Assembly: GCF_017939745.1 (NCBI RefSeq)
Contig: NZ_JAGKQQ010000001.1
Coordinates: 8,075,299-8,139,298 of the forward strand
Reading direction: 5' to 3'
Source: Gemmata palustris
GTDB lineage: Bacteria; Planctomycetota; Planctomycetia; Gemmatales; Gemmataceae
Length of the DNA: 64,000 bases
Notes under the pieces: generated by a model
What the model was told of the DNA's origin: nothing
Seen by the model: only the letters and a program-made list of their open reading frames with translations
Databases searched by the model: none
In this document: positions 9,301 through 18,499 of the stretch, piece by piece
Layout: every line of letters starts with the position of its first letter
How positions within the stretch are numbered: position 1 is the stretch's first letter
Translations under genes and position numbers: made by a program

Positions 9301-10992
9301 GTTGCTGACCGCGAACCGGCCGTCCGCGCCCTTGGTCCAGATCGCGTCGGGGAGCGCGTCGATCAGTGTCCGCAGGAGCGCGTGTGCCCGCTCCAGGGAC
9401 TCCTCGGCCCGCTTCCGCTTGGTGAAATCCCGAACCACCGCCACCAAATATTCGCGGTCCAGGCGCACGCGGTTGGCGCGGATCTCGACCGGGAACGTCG
9501 AACCGTCCTTCCGCTGGCGCCGACTCTCAAAGGTACTGGTTTCGTTCGGGCCGACGGCACCCGCCACCTCCCGCCAGGAACGGGCCGCAACGAGCGGATC
9601 GACGTCGGCCACGGCGCGCGCCAGGTACTCGTCCCGGGAATACCCGTGGATCAGGCACGCCTTCTCGTTGACGTCGAGGAACCGGCCCGTTTCCGGGTCG
9701 ATCACCTCGATCCCGTCCGTCGTTCGGTCGACGAGCGCCCGGAACAGAACCAGCGCTTCTTCGGCCCGTTTCCGTTCCGTGACGTCGCGAGAAACCCCAA
9801 TGAGACCGATGACGGCCCCGGTCGCGTCGCGGTACGGGGCCTTCGTCGCCTGGTACGCCCGGGTGACCCCGATCGCGGTCAGGATCTCCTCCTCCGTTTC
9901 CGTCCGGCCCGATTCCATAACCCGGCGGTCCCGGTCCATGACCCGCCGGGCGCTTTCGGGCTCGAACAGCGCGGCATCGTCCTTTCCCAGAATCTCCCCG
10001 ACCGGCTTGCCGACGAAGCGCGCCCCGGCCTCGTTGCACAGCAGGTACTTGCCGGCCCGGTCCTTCACGAACACCGCGTCGGTCGTGCCGTCGGCCACCG
10101 CCCGGAGCATTTCGGCGGCCCGGAGCGAGTCCGCCTCTGCCCGGCGCTGTTCGGTCACGTCGTGCAGCGTCAGGACGACGAGGCCGGCTCCACTAATGGG
10201 GTCCGGGACCACGGTCCCGTCGTACCGAATGATCCACTCGCCCCCGGTATCGGTGCGCCGAACCTGGAGCTCGCACCCAACGGCCTCGCCCCGCATCAGT
10301 TTGGCCATCGGCCACTCGGAGCACGGGAGCGGCGGTTCGCCGAGCCGGGAGAGGACGAACGTGTCGGCGAACGTCGAGAGGTGCCGGCGCACCTCGCCCT
10401 GGTCCGCGTACCCGTGCATCCGGAGCGCGGCCGGGTTCCACTCCAACAAATTGCCGTCGGTATCGGCGACGACCACTCCGTCGACCGTGTGGTCCACGAT
10501 CACACGGAGGCGGTGCAGTTCGGCTTCGAGTCCCACTCGGGCGGGCGGCACGGGGGCCGGGTTCTCGGCCCGGAGCGCGACCGCGAACCCGATGTGGTTC
10601 GCCCCATCGACCAGCACCGTGATTACGCAACGCGCGGCGAACGCCGAGCCTTCCTTCCCCATCCACCGCCCGTATTCTTCCACGCGCCCGTACTTCAGAG
10701 CCGCCCGAAAGGTTCGCTCCCGTTGTTCGGCTTCAGCGTCAGTGGGGGCCAGGAAAGCGAACGGGCGCCCAACGGCCTCCTCCCGCGGGTACCCGGTAAG
10801 ACGTTCGGCGCCGGTGTTCCAGGTGACGATGTGGCCGGTCGGGTCGAGCGCGACCAAAGCGAGGTCCGTAGCCGCCTCGACCAGCAGACGGTAAGAGTCG
10901 GCGGGCACCTGGGCGGACCGGGAGGGAGAGGGGGGGGCGTTCAAGTTTGTTATGGGAGATGAGTAAATTCGGGAGTTAGCTCCTCCACCCAT
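6337..10992 (-). CDS. multi-PAS hybrid histidine kinase with receiver
   Basis: 1551 residues and no membrane segment, so cytoplasmic. Nine PAS-type sensor repeats can be read in order, starting near residues 33, 160, 295, 415, 537, 665, 795, 925 and 1050. Most end in the PAC-like [10 protein letters not shown] linker. The kinase core follows: HisKA with phospho-acceptor His1194 ([11 protein letters not shown]), an N box at about 1300-1310 ([13 protein letters not shown]), G1 box SDTGAGM, F box [10 protein letters not shown] and G2 box [11 protein letters not shown]. The receiver domain at 1432-1551 has acidic residues at 1438-1440 and phospho-acceptor Asp1484 (VTDVVMPG). No DNA-binding output is present. 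It probably shares a transcript with the Cys-rich membrane protein downstream. The signals sensed cannot be told from sequence. Confidence 0.95.
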   Translation of the reverse strand: MGGGANSRIYSSPITNLNAPPSPSRSAQVPADSYRLLVEAATDLALVALDPTGHIVTWNTGAERLTGYPREEAVGRPFAFLAPTDAEAEQRERTFRAALKYGRVEEYGRWMGKEGSAFAARCVITVLVDGANHIGFAVALRAENPAPVPPARVGLEAELHRLRVIVDHTVDGVVVADTDGNLLEWNPAALRMHGYADQGEVRRHLSTFADTFVLSRLGEPPLPCSEWPMAKLMRGEAVGCELQVRRTDTGGEWIIRYDGTVVPDPISGAGLVVLTLHDVTEQRRAEADSLRAAEMLRAVADGTTDAVFVKDRAGKYLLCNEAGARFVGKPVGEILGKDDAALFEPESARRVMDRDRRVMESGRTETEEEILTAIGVTRAYQATKAPYRDATGAVIGLIGVSRDVTERKRAEEALVLFRALVDRTTDGIEVIDPETGRFLDVNEKACLIHGYSRDEYLARAVADVDPLVAARSWREVAGAVGPNETSTFESRRQRKDGSTFPVEIRANRVRLDREYLVAVVRDFTKRKRAEESLERAHALLRTLIDALPDAIWTKGADGRFAVSNRAHNEMVGAGSESDLGGKTVFDVHPPHLAQQYHEDDLRVLRDGATVFNKEELVRSRDGRDRWYLTVKTPLRDRTGAVTGLVGIRRNIQDLKEAEETLRASEARTKAVIETALDCIVVIDAQGRVLEFNPAAERVFGYTREHVLGLEMAELLIPPEHRAAHRAGILHYLATGEGPVLGCRLELPALRKGGERFVAELSITRNPGAPLTFTGFLRDITDRKHAEEALRQERDRFTRLAAVSPGVIHSFRVRPDGTRCFPYASPGILDIYGVPPEVLAEDASVIGPLLYPEDIEPLQAALAESVRNLSLWHIEHRVRHPIKGEIWIEGWAAPAREPDGGVLWHGVLTDVTERKRAQAELDRRRAELELILDTVPALIFFKDQNHRLVRVNRELARLVGHPRAALEGRTDEELGSPHATRYHRDEDAIMASGQPLLGVIEPLYTATGTRWLQTDKVPYRDAAGRIAGVVGFAVDVTDRRVAEEALRRAQERLSYVISSSPAVLYTLTVEGGRVGGIAWMSENVRGMLGYTPEEVSERAWWAMNMHPEDRARVAADTGADLFANGRVTDEYRFRHRSGQYRWVRSEMRLVRAATGEPVEVVGSWADVTERKQVEEQFRQAQKMEAVGRLAGGVAHDFNNLLTIINGYADLLIGSTPAADPDYKAVTAIAAAGERAAGLTAQLLAFSRKAIIEPKVLDLNEIVSQSARLLARLIGEDITLAAVLTPGLARVKVDPGQIEQAVMNLVVNARDAMPKGGRLTIETRALTVGAGDGAYPDLQPGGYVQLAVSDTGAGMTDEVKTRIFEPFFTTKEQGKGTGLGLATVYGIVKTYGGHIDVYSEVGIGTTFKLLFPAVSQEIARTAAEARPPVPRGAETVLLVEDDAGVRGVAKLALRMYGYEVLEADCGAEAVRIVARHPGPLHLLVTDVVMPGVGGREVAETVRARHPGIKIIYMSGYTDDAVVRHGIVEATDAFLQKPFTPMSLARKAREVLDG

Positions 10993-11302
10993 CTGATTAT
11001 GGGCGAGATGGTGGAACTATGGGACGGATTTTTGGTTATTGAATTATGGTGCCCAATTCGTGCCCTGCCAACCGTAACGGGTCCGGTTGAAATAGCGGAC
11101 ACATAATCCGCTCACCGAATTGATATCTCACCAATGATTTCACACGCAGCAGGAAAATGTGAATGGGGCCGGTGGTGTGCCTGGGGAACGGTTAACTTCC
11201 AGAGCTTCCGGCTCTGGTGCTGGACAACTTCGGCCACCCGAGGTACGAGCGATTCTCGGAACCGCTGAGGACCAGATTACTACCGTCTTCCGCGATCACT
11301 GC
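10993..11302. other. 310-bp gap upstream of the PAS kinase
   Basis: This lies between the porin stop (11303) and the kinase start (10992), both on the minus strand. It holds a small hairpin near 11199-11217 and an AT-richer stretch at 10960-11060 that is the likely promoter area of the kinase. No convincing gene or RNA was seen. The + strand frame running through 11159-11827 is a shadow of the porin gene. Confidence 0.5.
11199..11217 (-). terminator. small hairpin downstream of OprP-like porin
   Basis: A 7-bp stem CCAGAGC/GCTCTGG with a TTCCG loop, about 85 bp past the porin stop on the minus strand. There is no clear U tract, so its role as terminator is weakly supported. Confidence 0.35.
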
Positions 11303-12676
11303 TTACCAGAAGAGCGCGGTACGAACCCCGAAGACGTGAACCGGCAGCGCCGGCGTACCGCGGGCGTCCGGCGTGGCCATCGTATAGTTCACCATGATCC
11401 GCGTGTAATCGTTGAGGTACCAGTTCGCCCCGAGTGTCATTTGGAAGAGGACCGCGCCTTGGGAGGCGGTCGCGAACGGGCCGCTCGGTGCCTTCGGCAA
11501 ATTGGCCGACATGAAGTCGCCCACCGCGAACCGAGCCGCGAGTTCCACCGCGCCGAACCCGGTGGCGGGCGTGCTCGGCGTTCGGACCAGCGGGCGCAAC
11601 ACGGACACGTTCGCGAACGCGGCGTCCGTCCGGTCGTACCCGCGGTGCTCGCCGGTCAGGAAGTAACTCGCGTCCACGTAGAACCCGTGCAGGAAAACCG
11701 GCCCGGCGCCCGTTTGTTGGATCGTGGTACCGAACCACTCGCCCTGGAACGAAAGCGGCCCGAAGACGGCCGCGGCCTGGAGGTTGTAGAGCTGCTGGCT
11801 GCTCGCGGGGATGTTGATCGTCGGTAGGAACGGCGACACGGGGCTGTCGTTCACGTCGAGGATGTTCGATTGCGCGTCCGGGGCGTAGCGGACCACACCG
11901 TTGGGCGGAACCCGGTGCGAGAACGCGCCGCCGATGTGGATGAGGCGAAAGATCCCCTCGTCGTTCGCGTAGATTGGTAACCCGGTGAGCCGGGTGGTTA
12001 CGGCCCAGTTGCCATCGTCCCCGCCACTGAACCCGCCGTTGTTCGTGCCGACGCGAAACGCTCCGAGGGCGAACGTCGCCCGCTCGTTCTCGGTCCACCA
12101 CCTCCCGGCGACGCCCCAATCGCGCGCCGGGTCCAGTTCGTTCAGCGGCGAGCGCTCCATGAACGTGATGAAGCGCGAACTGGTCGCACCTTCCAGGCTG
12201 AACGGCTCGCGAAAGTAGCCCACCCGCAGTTCGCGGAGCCCCGGCAGCGCGGTCAGCCCCACGTACAGGTCGCGCGGGCGGAAGTTCCCGTTCGCGAAGT
12301 CGATCTCCGCGACCCAGCGGGCGGAATCGCCCACCGTACCTTGCGCACCGAGACGCGCGCGGCGGAACCCGTAACCGTTTTGGAGGTCGCCGATTAGCGC
12401 TTTGCTCGACGTCGATTGCGAGACCACCACCGCGTCCGCTTCGATGCGCCCGCGGAGTTCAATGGTCGGCTTCAATCCCAATCGCTCGGCCAGCGGGTTG
12501 GTCGTGTCCGGTGGGAGATTGGGAACAGTTGGGGCGCCCGCTACTGGCGCTGGGGGGCTGGGGGGAGCACGCTCCCCCGCGGGCGCGCTCGGCTCCGGCG
12601 GAAGATCACTCGCACGTGTCGGTGCCGAGATCGATCCCGTAACGACGAGCGCTATCCACGCGGCCCAGCGGGTCAT
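11303..12676 (-). CDS. OprO/OprP-type phosphate-selective porin family protein
   Basis: Outer-membrane beta-barrel of 457 residues. A signal peptide (about 1-22) is followed by a proline-rich linker to about residue 60. The barrel then begins with IELRGRIEADAVVVSQ and shows porin O/P family features: FRRARLGAQGTVGDSARWVAEIDFANG and LRELRVGYFREPFSLEG. The protein ends in an aromatic residue after alternating strands (VRTALFW), as expected for BAM-dependent barrels. The family name implies anion or phosphate selectivity, but in planctomycetes this is not established. It is divergent from the OprB-like porin across 250 bp. Confidence 0.88.
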   Translation of the reverse strand: MTRWAAWIALVVTGSISAPTRASDLPPEPSAPAGERAPPSPPAPVAGAPTVPNLPPDTTNPLAERLGLKPTIELRGRIEADAVVVSQSTSSKALIGDLQNGYGFRRARLGAQGTVGDSARWVAEIDFANGNFRPRDLYVGLTALPGLRELRVGYFREPFSLEGATSSRFITFMERSPLNELDPARDWGVAGRWWTENERATFALGAFRVGTNNGGFSGGDDGNWAVTTRLTGLPIYANDEGIFRLIHIGGAFSHRVPPNGVVRYAPDAQSNILDVNDSPVSPFLPTINIPASSQQLYNLQAAAVFGPLSFQGEWFGTTIQQTGAGPVFLHGFYVDASYFLTGEHRGYDRTDAAFANVSVLRPLVRTPSTPATGFGAVELAARFAVGDFMSANLPKAPSGPFATASQGAVLFQMTLGANWYLNDYTRIMVNYTMATPDARGTPALPVHVFGVRTALFW

Positions 12677-12926
12677 GGCACCCCAAAAAATCGCTCAAGG
12701 TTTCCCGCTCCATAGTCGGATCACGGTACGCAATCAACGGCAAGCTGTTCCGCGTGTAGTAGCCCGCTTAGCCGGCTTCAGTAGTTCGCCCCGTTTTTCC
12801 ATTACCGCGTTCTTACCAGCGCACCGATAGTTCCCGTGGTTGATCGGGCGAATTGCACTGACCGTGATTTAAACCAGATCTCGCCCAGGTTGCGCCACGG
12901 ACGGCGCGTCGTGAAGGACTCACGCC
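12677..12926. promoter_or_regulatory. divergent intergenic region between two porin genes
   Basis: 250 bp separate the two porin start codons. The region must hold the promoters of both. I see no clear sigma-70 pair. A GAAGGA ribosome-binding site lies just before the + strand ATG at 12927. Confidence 0.5.
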
Positions 12927-14363
12927 ATGCGGAAACTCTATTTCGGCCTGCTGGCGGCGGTCGCCGTGGGCCTGACGCACACGAGTCGGGGGGCGGCCCA
13001 AAACCCGATCGCCGCTCCCGCTCCTCCGGCCGCGCTGCCCGAAGGTGCGCCCCCGGCTGCCGCTCAACCACCCGCGATCCCGACGCAACCCGTTTCACCC
13101 GGAGCATTTGATGCGCTCCAGGGCATTACAGGGTGCGCGCCCGCGGAACCGCCCGCGCCCCCAACGCCGCCGCCCTTTGGTGGCCCCCTCCTCGAGCGCC
13201 AGAAGTTCCTCGGCGATTGGGGCGGCGCGCGGGAGCGATTGCGCGAGCGCGGGATCACGTTCGACATTTATTCGACGAATGTTCTCGGCGACGTGGCGAA
13301 CGGGGGATCGCGCGAGAGCCTCCAGCAGCGCGGGCGCATCGACTACCTGATGCACGTCGATGGTGAGAAGGCCGGGTTGTGGAAAGGGGCGTTCATCGAC
13401 CTGCACGCGGAAATGGCATACGGCACCGCGATCAGCGGGTACACCGGCGCCCTGGAGCCGGCGAGCATCGCACAGATTCTGCCCACTCCCAACGGGTACG
13501 TCGGCGCCCTGACCGGGGTGAAGTTCACTCAGGCCCTGTCGGAGCGGCTCATCACGTTCGTCGGGAAGATTAACACGGCCGAGGCGTTCAACCAGCCGTT
13601 TACCGGCGGCGCGCTCGGGATCGACGGGTTCCTGAACGGGGGGCTAACGATCCCGGCCGTGCTCGTGCGCACCATCCCGTACTCGACCTACGGCGCGGGC
13701 TTCGCGTACCTCAAGGGCGCCGACCCCGTTTTCTCGTTCAGCATTTTCGACGCGAACAACACGCCGACGCGCGACGGGTTCGACACGTTCTTCGACAACG
13801 GCGTGGTGTTCGTCCCGCAAATCAACGTCCCGACCAAGTTCTTCGGACTCCCCGGGCACCAAGGGATCACCGGATCGTACAGTACCAAGCGGTACGGCAT
13901 TATCGACCGCACGGCGTTCATCAACCCGATCCTCGGGCTGGCCGCGCCGACCAAGAGCGGCTCGTGGGCACTGACGTACAACTTCGACCAGACCCTCTAC
14001 GCGGCCCCGGACAACCCGAAGCGCTCGTGGGGCACGTTCGGGAACCTCGGCCTCGCGGACCAGAACCCCAGCCCGTTCCGGTGGTTCGCGAATATCGGCT
14101 TCGGTGGTAGCAGCCCCATAGCGTCCCGCAAGCTCGACACGTTCGGCGTCGGGTACTACTACTTGGGGCTGAACAACGCCCTCCAGAACCTCGCCCCGCG
14201 CGTGCTGCCCTTCCGGGATCACGAACAAGGGGTCGAACTGTTCTACAACTGCGCGGTGACCCGGTGGTGCCACATCACCCCGGACGTGCAGTTCGTGATC
14301 CCCGCACAAAAGCGGGCCGATGCCCTGACGGTCTTCGGCCTCCGGGCCAAGATCGATTTCTGA
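12927..14363 (+). CDS. OprB-family carbohydrate-selective porin
   Basis: 478 residues. A signal peptide (MRKLYFGLLAAVAVGLTHTS, cleaved near 25) precedes a long Pro/Ala-rich linker to about residue 85. The OprB domain begins with the family hallmark WGGARERLRERGITFDI. Later signs are GGALGIDGFLNGG and the C-terminal strand LTVFGLRAKIDF, ending in Phe. OprB proteins form outer-membrane channels for sugars in Pseudomonas; here only the barrel family is supported. The ATG has a GAAGGACTC ribosome-binding site. The gene is divergent from the OprP-like porin and convergent with the phosphatase gene (49 bp apart). Confidence 0.88.
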   Translation: MRKLYFGLLAAVAVGLTHTSRGAAQNPIAAPAPPAALPEGAPPAAAQPPAIPTQPVSPGAFDALQGITGCAPAEPPAPPTPPPFGGPLLERQKFLGDWGGARERLRERGITFDIYSTNVLGDVANGGSRESLQQRGRIDYLMHVDGEKAGLWKGAFIDLHAEMAYGTAISGYTGALEPASIAQILPTPNGYVGALTGVKFTQALSERLITFVGKINTAEAFNQPFTGGALGIDGFLNGGLTIPAVLVRTIPYSTYGAGFAYLKGADPVFSFSIFDANNTPTRDGFDTFFDNGVVFVPQINVPTKFFGLPGHQGITGSYSTKRYGIIDRTAFINPILGLAAPTKSGSWALTYNFDQTLYAAPDNPKRSWGTFGNLGLADQNPSPFRWFANIGFGGSSPIASRKLDTFGVGYYYLGLNNALQNLAPRVLPFRDHEQGVELFYNCAVTRWCHITPDVQFVIPAQKRADALTVFGLRAKIDF

Positions 14364-14411
14364 TGTCCAGCGGTTCGCCCGTTTCGTGGTGGCGGGCCGG
14401 GACGCCGCGTG

Positions 14412-16445
14412 TCACTCGGCTCCGATCAGCGCCCCCATTTTGATGACGACGAAGGTCACGTCGTCGACCGACTTGGCCTCCCCGCGGAACGCGGTCAGGC
14501 GCTCGCGAAGGGCTGCCGCGATCGCGTCGGCGGACCCCGCGGCCGAAGCCCGAATCACGTCGCGCAGCCGGTCCTTCCCGAACTGCTCGCCGGTCGCGTC
14601 GGGCATTTCCCACACGCCGTCAGTTCCGATGAAGAGAACCCGTCCGGGCGGGAACGCCGCGGACGTTTGTTCGCGGTACTGCGTGTCGTCCATCACGCCG
14701 AGTGGCAAGTCGCCCTCGCCCACTTCGGCGAAGCTCCCGTCGGCCGGGTCGTAGACGATCACCGGATCGTGCCCGGCGCTCACCCAGCGCATCGTGCCGG
14801 TCTTCGAGTCGATCACCGAGAGGTGCATCGTCATGAACCGGTCGCCGCCGTGGTCGGCCGAGATGAGGCGGTTGAGCCGGCCCATCAGGTCCGCGAGATC
14901 CCCCGCGACCACCGCCCGGTCGCGCAGCACGGCGCGCACCCCGGCCATCACGAGCGCGGCCGCGACCCCGTGCCCCATCACGTCCCCCAGTGCCACCAGG
15001 ACCGCGTTCGGCGCGGCCTTGTCCAGCACGAGGAAGTCGTAGTAGTCGCCGCCGGTTTCGTCGCAGTACGTGCTGTGCCCGGCCACATCGAGCCCGCGCA
15101 CGACGGGGGCCGCGGTGGGGAGCAACCGCTGTTGCACCTCCATTGCGATCCCGAGCGAGTGCCGGAGCCGGAGCCGGTCCCGGAGGTCCGCGATCATCCG
15201 GTTGAGCGCGTCTGCGAGTTGGCGGAACTCGCGGCTCCCGCCGAACTCGGCTCTCGCTTCCAGGTCGCCCCCACCGACCTGCTGCATGAAGCCGATGAGG
15301 GCGGATACCGGGCGCGACACCACGTTCGCCAGCGCGAACGCGAGCCCGACGGCGGCCAGCACCGCGAGCGCTGCCGCCACGAGCGCGAGCACCTGCGTGC
15401 GCCACACGTCGCCCACGAAATCGGACTTCGGCGCGACCACAGCGACCGCCCAGACGAGGTCGTCACCGACGCGGAAGGTCGTGACCGATCCGAGGTAGTC
15501 CGTGTCCGCGTGGCGGAACTCGAAGCGGTGGAAGTCGTCGCCGGCCGCGGAGGTGAGGTACTCGGGGCGGAGGTTCGCGCGGTACGCATCGACGAGCGGG
15601 TCGCCGACGTCCGCGAGGGCCAGAATCTTTCCGCTGTCGCGCGCCCCGGACGCTCCCACGCCCCGGTGGTCCGGGTGCGCGAGTAAACTTCCATCAGCGG
15701 TGAAGAGGAACACATGCGAGTGCGCGCTCACCGACAGCCCGGAGACGAAATCCGAGAGCGCGTTCAGATCGAAGTCCACGCTCAGCACGCCGCGAATCGC
15801 GCCTGTGCCGTCTTTCACCGGAGCCGCGCACGAGATGCCCGGCACCCCCTGGTTGTAAAACACATACGGCGGGAGCCACACCAGCCGGCCCGATTGTTTC
15901 GCCCGGACGTAGAACGGGCGCGTCCGCGGGTCGTACCCGCTGTCATCGTCGGTCTTGAACACGTTCCGGGAGCCGTCGGGCCGCACGTCGTACTCGACCA
16001 GCTTCGTCTTCCCGCCCGCGATCCGGCTGTGGTTGATGCGGAGCGTGCCTTCCGGGGTCCGGTACGCGCCGGTGAACGTACCGGCCTCGTCCCCGTAGCT
16101 CACCCAACTCAGTCCGGGGTTCGCCCTTAGCACCGCGAGCAGTTGGGCGGCGATGCGGTCGTGATCGGCCACCGCGAGCCCGTTGTCGGCGAGTTGCACG
16201 AGCGATTCGACGACCGGCGCCGCGCGCAGCACGAATGCGTGAGTGTGTGTCGCGGCCCGCGCGCTGACCTCCCGGAACACCGCGCCGGTGAGGGCCTCGG
16301 TACTCGTTCGCGTACTGCGGTGCGCGAGCCACAACACTACCGCGCCCGTGAGCAGCACCAGCCCGCACACACCCAGCACCAACTTCGTGCGAAAACTCAG
16401 CCCATGTGGTGCGGCAGCAGGCGGGGCGTGCGCGATCGGATTCAT
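14412..16445 (-). CDS. Cache-HAMP-SpoIIE family serine phosphatase
   Basis: 677 residues from the ATG at 16443-16445; a longer frame to 16574 has no membrane-compatible N-terminus. TM1 is at about 20-41. A periplasmic dCache-like sensor (about 42-345) contains YDPRTRPFYVRAKQSGR and GVLSVDFDLNALSDFV. TM2 (about 350-376) leads to a HAMP linker and the PP2C/SpoIIE domain (about 435-677). The latter has the metal-binding aspartates in ETGGDYYDF, ALGDVMGHG, GTDGVWE and DDVTFVV. Such proteins dephosphorylate anti-sigma-factor antagonists in partner-switching systems; no partner gene (STAS or HATPase) is adjacent. The ligand is unknown. Confidence 0.92.
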   Translation of the reverse strand: MNPIAHAPPAAAPHGLSFRTKLVLGVCGLVLLTGAVVLWLAHRSTRTSTEALTGAVFREVSARAATHTHAFVLRAAPVVESLVQLADNGLAVADHDRIAAQLLAVLRANPGLSWVSYGDEAGTFTGAYRTPEGTLRINHSRIAGGKTKLVEYDVRPDGSRNVFKTDDDSGYDPRTRPFYVRAKQSGRLVWLPPYVFYNQGVPGISCAAPVKDGTGAIRGVLSVDFDLNALSDFVSGLSVSAHSHVFLFTADGSLLAHPDHRGVGASGARDSGKILALADVGDPLVDAYRANLRPEYLTSAAGDDFHRFEFRHADTDYLGSVTTFRVGDDLVWAVAVVAPKSDFVGDVWRTQVLALVAAALAVLAAVGLAFALANVVSRPVSALIGFMQQVGGGDLEARAEFGGSREFRQLADALNRMIADLRDRLRLRHSLGIAMEVQQRLLPTAAPVVRGLDVAGHSTYCDETGGDYYDFLVLDKAAPNAVLVALGDVMGHGVAAALVMAGVRAVLRDRAVVAGDLADLMGRLNRLISADHGGDRFMTMHLSVIDSKTGTMRWVSAGHDPVIVYDPADGSFAEVGEGDLPLGVMDDTQYREQTSAAFPPGRVLFIGTDGVWEMPDATGEQFGKDRLRDVIRASAAGSADAIAAALRERLTAFRGEAKSVDDVTFVVIKMGALIGAE

Positions 16446-16641
16446 GACCGTCCGGTTTAATGAAATGCGATCGTCCGCACTAACCCGCAGCGGGGACGAT
16501 CGGGAATCGGGCCGACCCACGGTGAACGCGGTCACGATTGGGATCGGTTGAGCGCGTACCCGAGGATGATACACCGCTCGGTGAGCCGATACGAGGAGTA
16601 TTCCCGGGCACGAAAAAGTACGAATTGCGGCCCCCGAAACG

Positions 16642-16676
16642 CGAAGAACCGCCGGGGCACCTCCGGCGGTTCTTCG
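16642..16676. terminator. hairpin downstream of DUF1559 gene
   Basis: A perfect 14-bp stem (16642-16655 with 16663-16676), core AACCGCCGG/CCGGCGGTT, loop of seven bases. It sits 18 bp beyond the stop of the minus-strand DUF1559 gene and upstream of the phosphatase gene. It probably ends the lipoprotein-DUF1559 transcript. Confidence 0.7.
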
Positions 16677-16694
16677 TGCGGTGTCGGTCGCGGG

Positions 16695-17660
16695 TCAATC
16701 GTTCCCGTTCACTTCACCGCCTTGCGCGGTCACCATCCGGGCGAACATGCGGATGTCCATGCTCTCACGCAGGAACCGCACCGAGCCGTCGCACAGGCCG
16801 ACGCTGATCCCGCCGGTGTGGAACGAGTATGGCTCGCCGTTGTTCGTGCAGTTCATCGCCTGGAGGCCCGGGCGGGTGTCGTTCGGAGGGGTACACCCCT
16901 GGAACCCGAACTCGGACGCCTCGTCGCACCAGGCGGACCCGCCCACCGTGGCCCCGCTGGAACTGATCCGCCGGTTCGCGCGCCACCCGTTCGGCCGGCC
17001 CGCGTCCTCGACGTAGAAGAGGGTGTTCGACAGCCCGTCCGTTACGCTCGACCAGGTCATGACCCGGTACGTGGAGCCCGTGTTGTACGAGAACGGCCCC
17101 CAGGCGTTCGAGTCGGTGTAGGCGTCCACGTTATTGGGGAAACTGCTGACCAGGTCGGCGGACACCCGGTTGATGACCGAGTAATCGGTCACGGCCGCGT
17201 TGTCGATCGTGAAGCCGCCGTGGGTCCAGCTCACCGCAACCCGGTCCGGGTTCGGGGTGGACGGGCAGTTGAACACGTTCACCTTGGTCATGACCGCGGT
17301 GCGGTTGTTCGCGTGGCCGAAGTGGAGCTTGATATCGTAGGCCTTCCGAATGTTGTCCTGCTCGATGTAGGGCAAAATCCACACCAGCGCGCCCTGGTAG
17401 GCCCCGCCGGGAACGCCGAGCTTCGGGAACCCGCCGCCGGCGGACCGCGACGGCGGGACGACGCCCGTGGCGTCGTGGAACCCGTGGCACGCGAGCCCGA
17501 GTTGTTTGAGGTTGTTCTGACACTTCATGCGCGCGGCGGCCTCACGCACCTTCTGCACCGCGGGCAGAAGCAGGCCGATCAAAATTGCGATGATGGCGAT
17601 GACGACCAGCAACTCGATCAGCGTGAAACCGCGTTTCGAGCGAGGAGAGGAGAGGGGCAT
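16695..17660 (-). CDS. DUF1559 pseudopilin-like protein (copy 1)
   Basis: 321 residues from the ATG at 17658-17660; the frame extends to 17741 but the extra residues are not pilin-like. A short basic leader ([11 protein letters not shown]) precedes the type IV pilin/type II pseudopilin motif [15 protein letters not shown], where a prepilin peptidase would cut between Gly11 and Phe12. The block down to VREAAARM is identical in all four DUF1559 copies here. The C-terminal domain has [19 protein letters not shown], the family H-x-G-G...DGSV signature. It is expected to be an envelope-anchored or assembled pilin-like protein of unknown role. A lipoprotein gene lies 97 bp upstream on the same strand. 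Confidence 0.93.
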   Translation of the reverse strand: MPLSSPRSKRGFTLIELLVVIAIIAILIGLLLPAVQKVREAAARMKCQNNLKQLGLACHGFHDATGVVPPSRSAGGGFPKLGVPGGAYQGALVWILPYIEQDNIRKAYDIKLHFGHANNRTAVMTKVNVFNCPSTPNPDRVAVSWTHGGFTIDNAAVTDYSVINRVSADLVSSFPNNVDAYTDSNAWGPFSYNTGSTYRVMTWSSVTDGLSNTLFYVEDAGRPNGWRANRRISSSGATVGGSAWCDEASEFGFQGCTPPNDTRPGLQAMNCTNNGEPYSFHTGGISVGLCDGSVRFLRESMDIRMFARMVTAQGGEVNGND

Positions 17661-17737
17661 GGCTGCTCCGGAGAAAAAACGAAATCCATCAGCGACACTG
17701 GGCGATTCATGAATCCCGCTCGGGTGGTCCAGGCGGG

Positions 17738-17765
17738 TCACTTCACTTCACTTCACTTCACTTCA
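17738..17765. repeat. TCACT pentanucleotide tandem repeat
   Basis: Five perfect TCACT units plus a partial sixth. On the minus strand the array begins right at the stop codon of the lipoprotein gene (TGA at 17758-17760) and runs into the gap before the DUF1559 gene. Length change would mainly alter the spacer, since the first stop lies at the start of the array. Confidence 0.9.
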
Positions 17766-18198
17766 GCTTGAACGGCGGGAGTTCGTTCGGGCCGTCCTTG
17801 ATTGTGGCCTTCAGCTTTGTTTGGCCGGGATCGCGGTACCGGCCCTTGAGCCGGTCCTCGGCCGAATCGCGCGAGTCTTCCGGCCAGGTCACCGCAACGG
17901 AGTACGCTCCCAGGGGCGCGCCGTCGTTCTCGCCGTAGGTGCTCAACTGGAACTCGCCGTTCGCGTCCACGGTCGCGCGGGGGCGCGGGGCGGGGTTGGT
18001 GGCCGGCTCGTCGTCCGGTACGAAGAGGACAAAGGCGCCGATTGCCGGTTTGTCCGCGATGAACAGTTTTCCGCGAACGGGGTGAACGGGCTTTTGTCCG
18101 TCGGGTGTTTGCGCGGCTCCCCCACAGCCGAGCGCGAACAACGACAAAAGGAGTACGAAGCGCCGCGAACGGCACTTGGAGCGGGTGAGAGAGGGCAT
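17758..18198 (-). CDS. small lipoprotein paired with DUF1559
   Basis: 146 residues. A basic N-terminus (MPSLTRSKCRSRR) and hydrophobic segment end in the lipobox LFALGC, giving a lipidated Cys25. The mature part (HPVRGKLFIADKPAIGAFVLFVP, then ATVDANGEFQLSTYGENDGAPLGAYSVAV) is the beta-sandwich type found in carboxypeptidase-regulatory-like domains: a 'V-x-G-x-V' strand, then 'DANGEF' and a 'PxGxYxV' turn. Planctomycete genomes often place such a lipoprotein next to a DUF1559 gene, as seen four times in this window. Its role is unknown. The promoter-like pair at 18254-18281 lies upstream. Confidence 0.85.
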   Translation of the reverse strand: MPSLTRSKCRSRRFVLLLSLFALGCGGAAQTPDGQKPVHPVRGKLFIADKPAIGAFVLFVPDDEPATNPAPRPRATVDANGEFQLSTYGENDGAPLGAYSVAVTWPEDSRDSAEDRLKGRYRDPGQTKLKATIKDGPNELPPFKLK

Positions 18199-18499
18199 GG
18201 AAACGGGTCCGGGGAAGGCGAGTTTAATGAAGATTTCAGGTAGGTTGAGTGAAATATTATCATAATTTGCAGCCGTGCCAAGACCAAAAGTGAAAACGTG
18301 CAGGGAAACAGCAATCTACGCATAACAAACAAAATCAATTTAAACTTGCTTTTGACTGGCGGATTGTCGCTCGGAAGCGCCGCTGGCAAATTGAATACGG
18401 GGCGAATGAAACTGCCAGGTGCCGGTCTAGCGGGCGCTTGACTTCACCCGTCGGTGTAGCGAGATTGAGTGCATCCCGGCCCAATCCGAGGTGACTCCC
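18199..18499. other. AT-rich divergent intergenic region
   Basis: 301 bp between the starts of the lipoprotein gene (minus) and the secreted protein gene (plus). Bases 18230-18360 are much richer in A+T than their surroundings, as expected for promoters in a GC-rich genome. One sigma-70-like pair faces the lipoprotein gene. No RNA gene or small ORF was recognised. Confidence 0.6.
18254..18281 (-). promoter_or_regulatory. sigma-70-like promoter for lipoprotein-DUF1559 unit
   Basis: Read on the minus strand: TTGGCA (18276-18281), 16-bp spacer, TAATAT (18254-18259), about 55 bp before the lipoprotein ATG. The same -35 hexamer TTGGCA precedes another DUF1559 gene at 33125. Confidence 0.6.

Noticed and set aside
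8878-10962. Further long plus-strand frames (including 9041-10894) opposite the PAS kinase
   Set aside because: Same shadow effect; two overlap each other in different frames and neither resembles a protein family.
14409-15686. A 425-codon plus-strand frame opposite the SpoIIE phosphatase
   Set aside because: Antisense shadow of a gene with conserved catalytic motifs.
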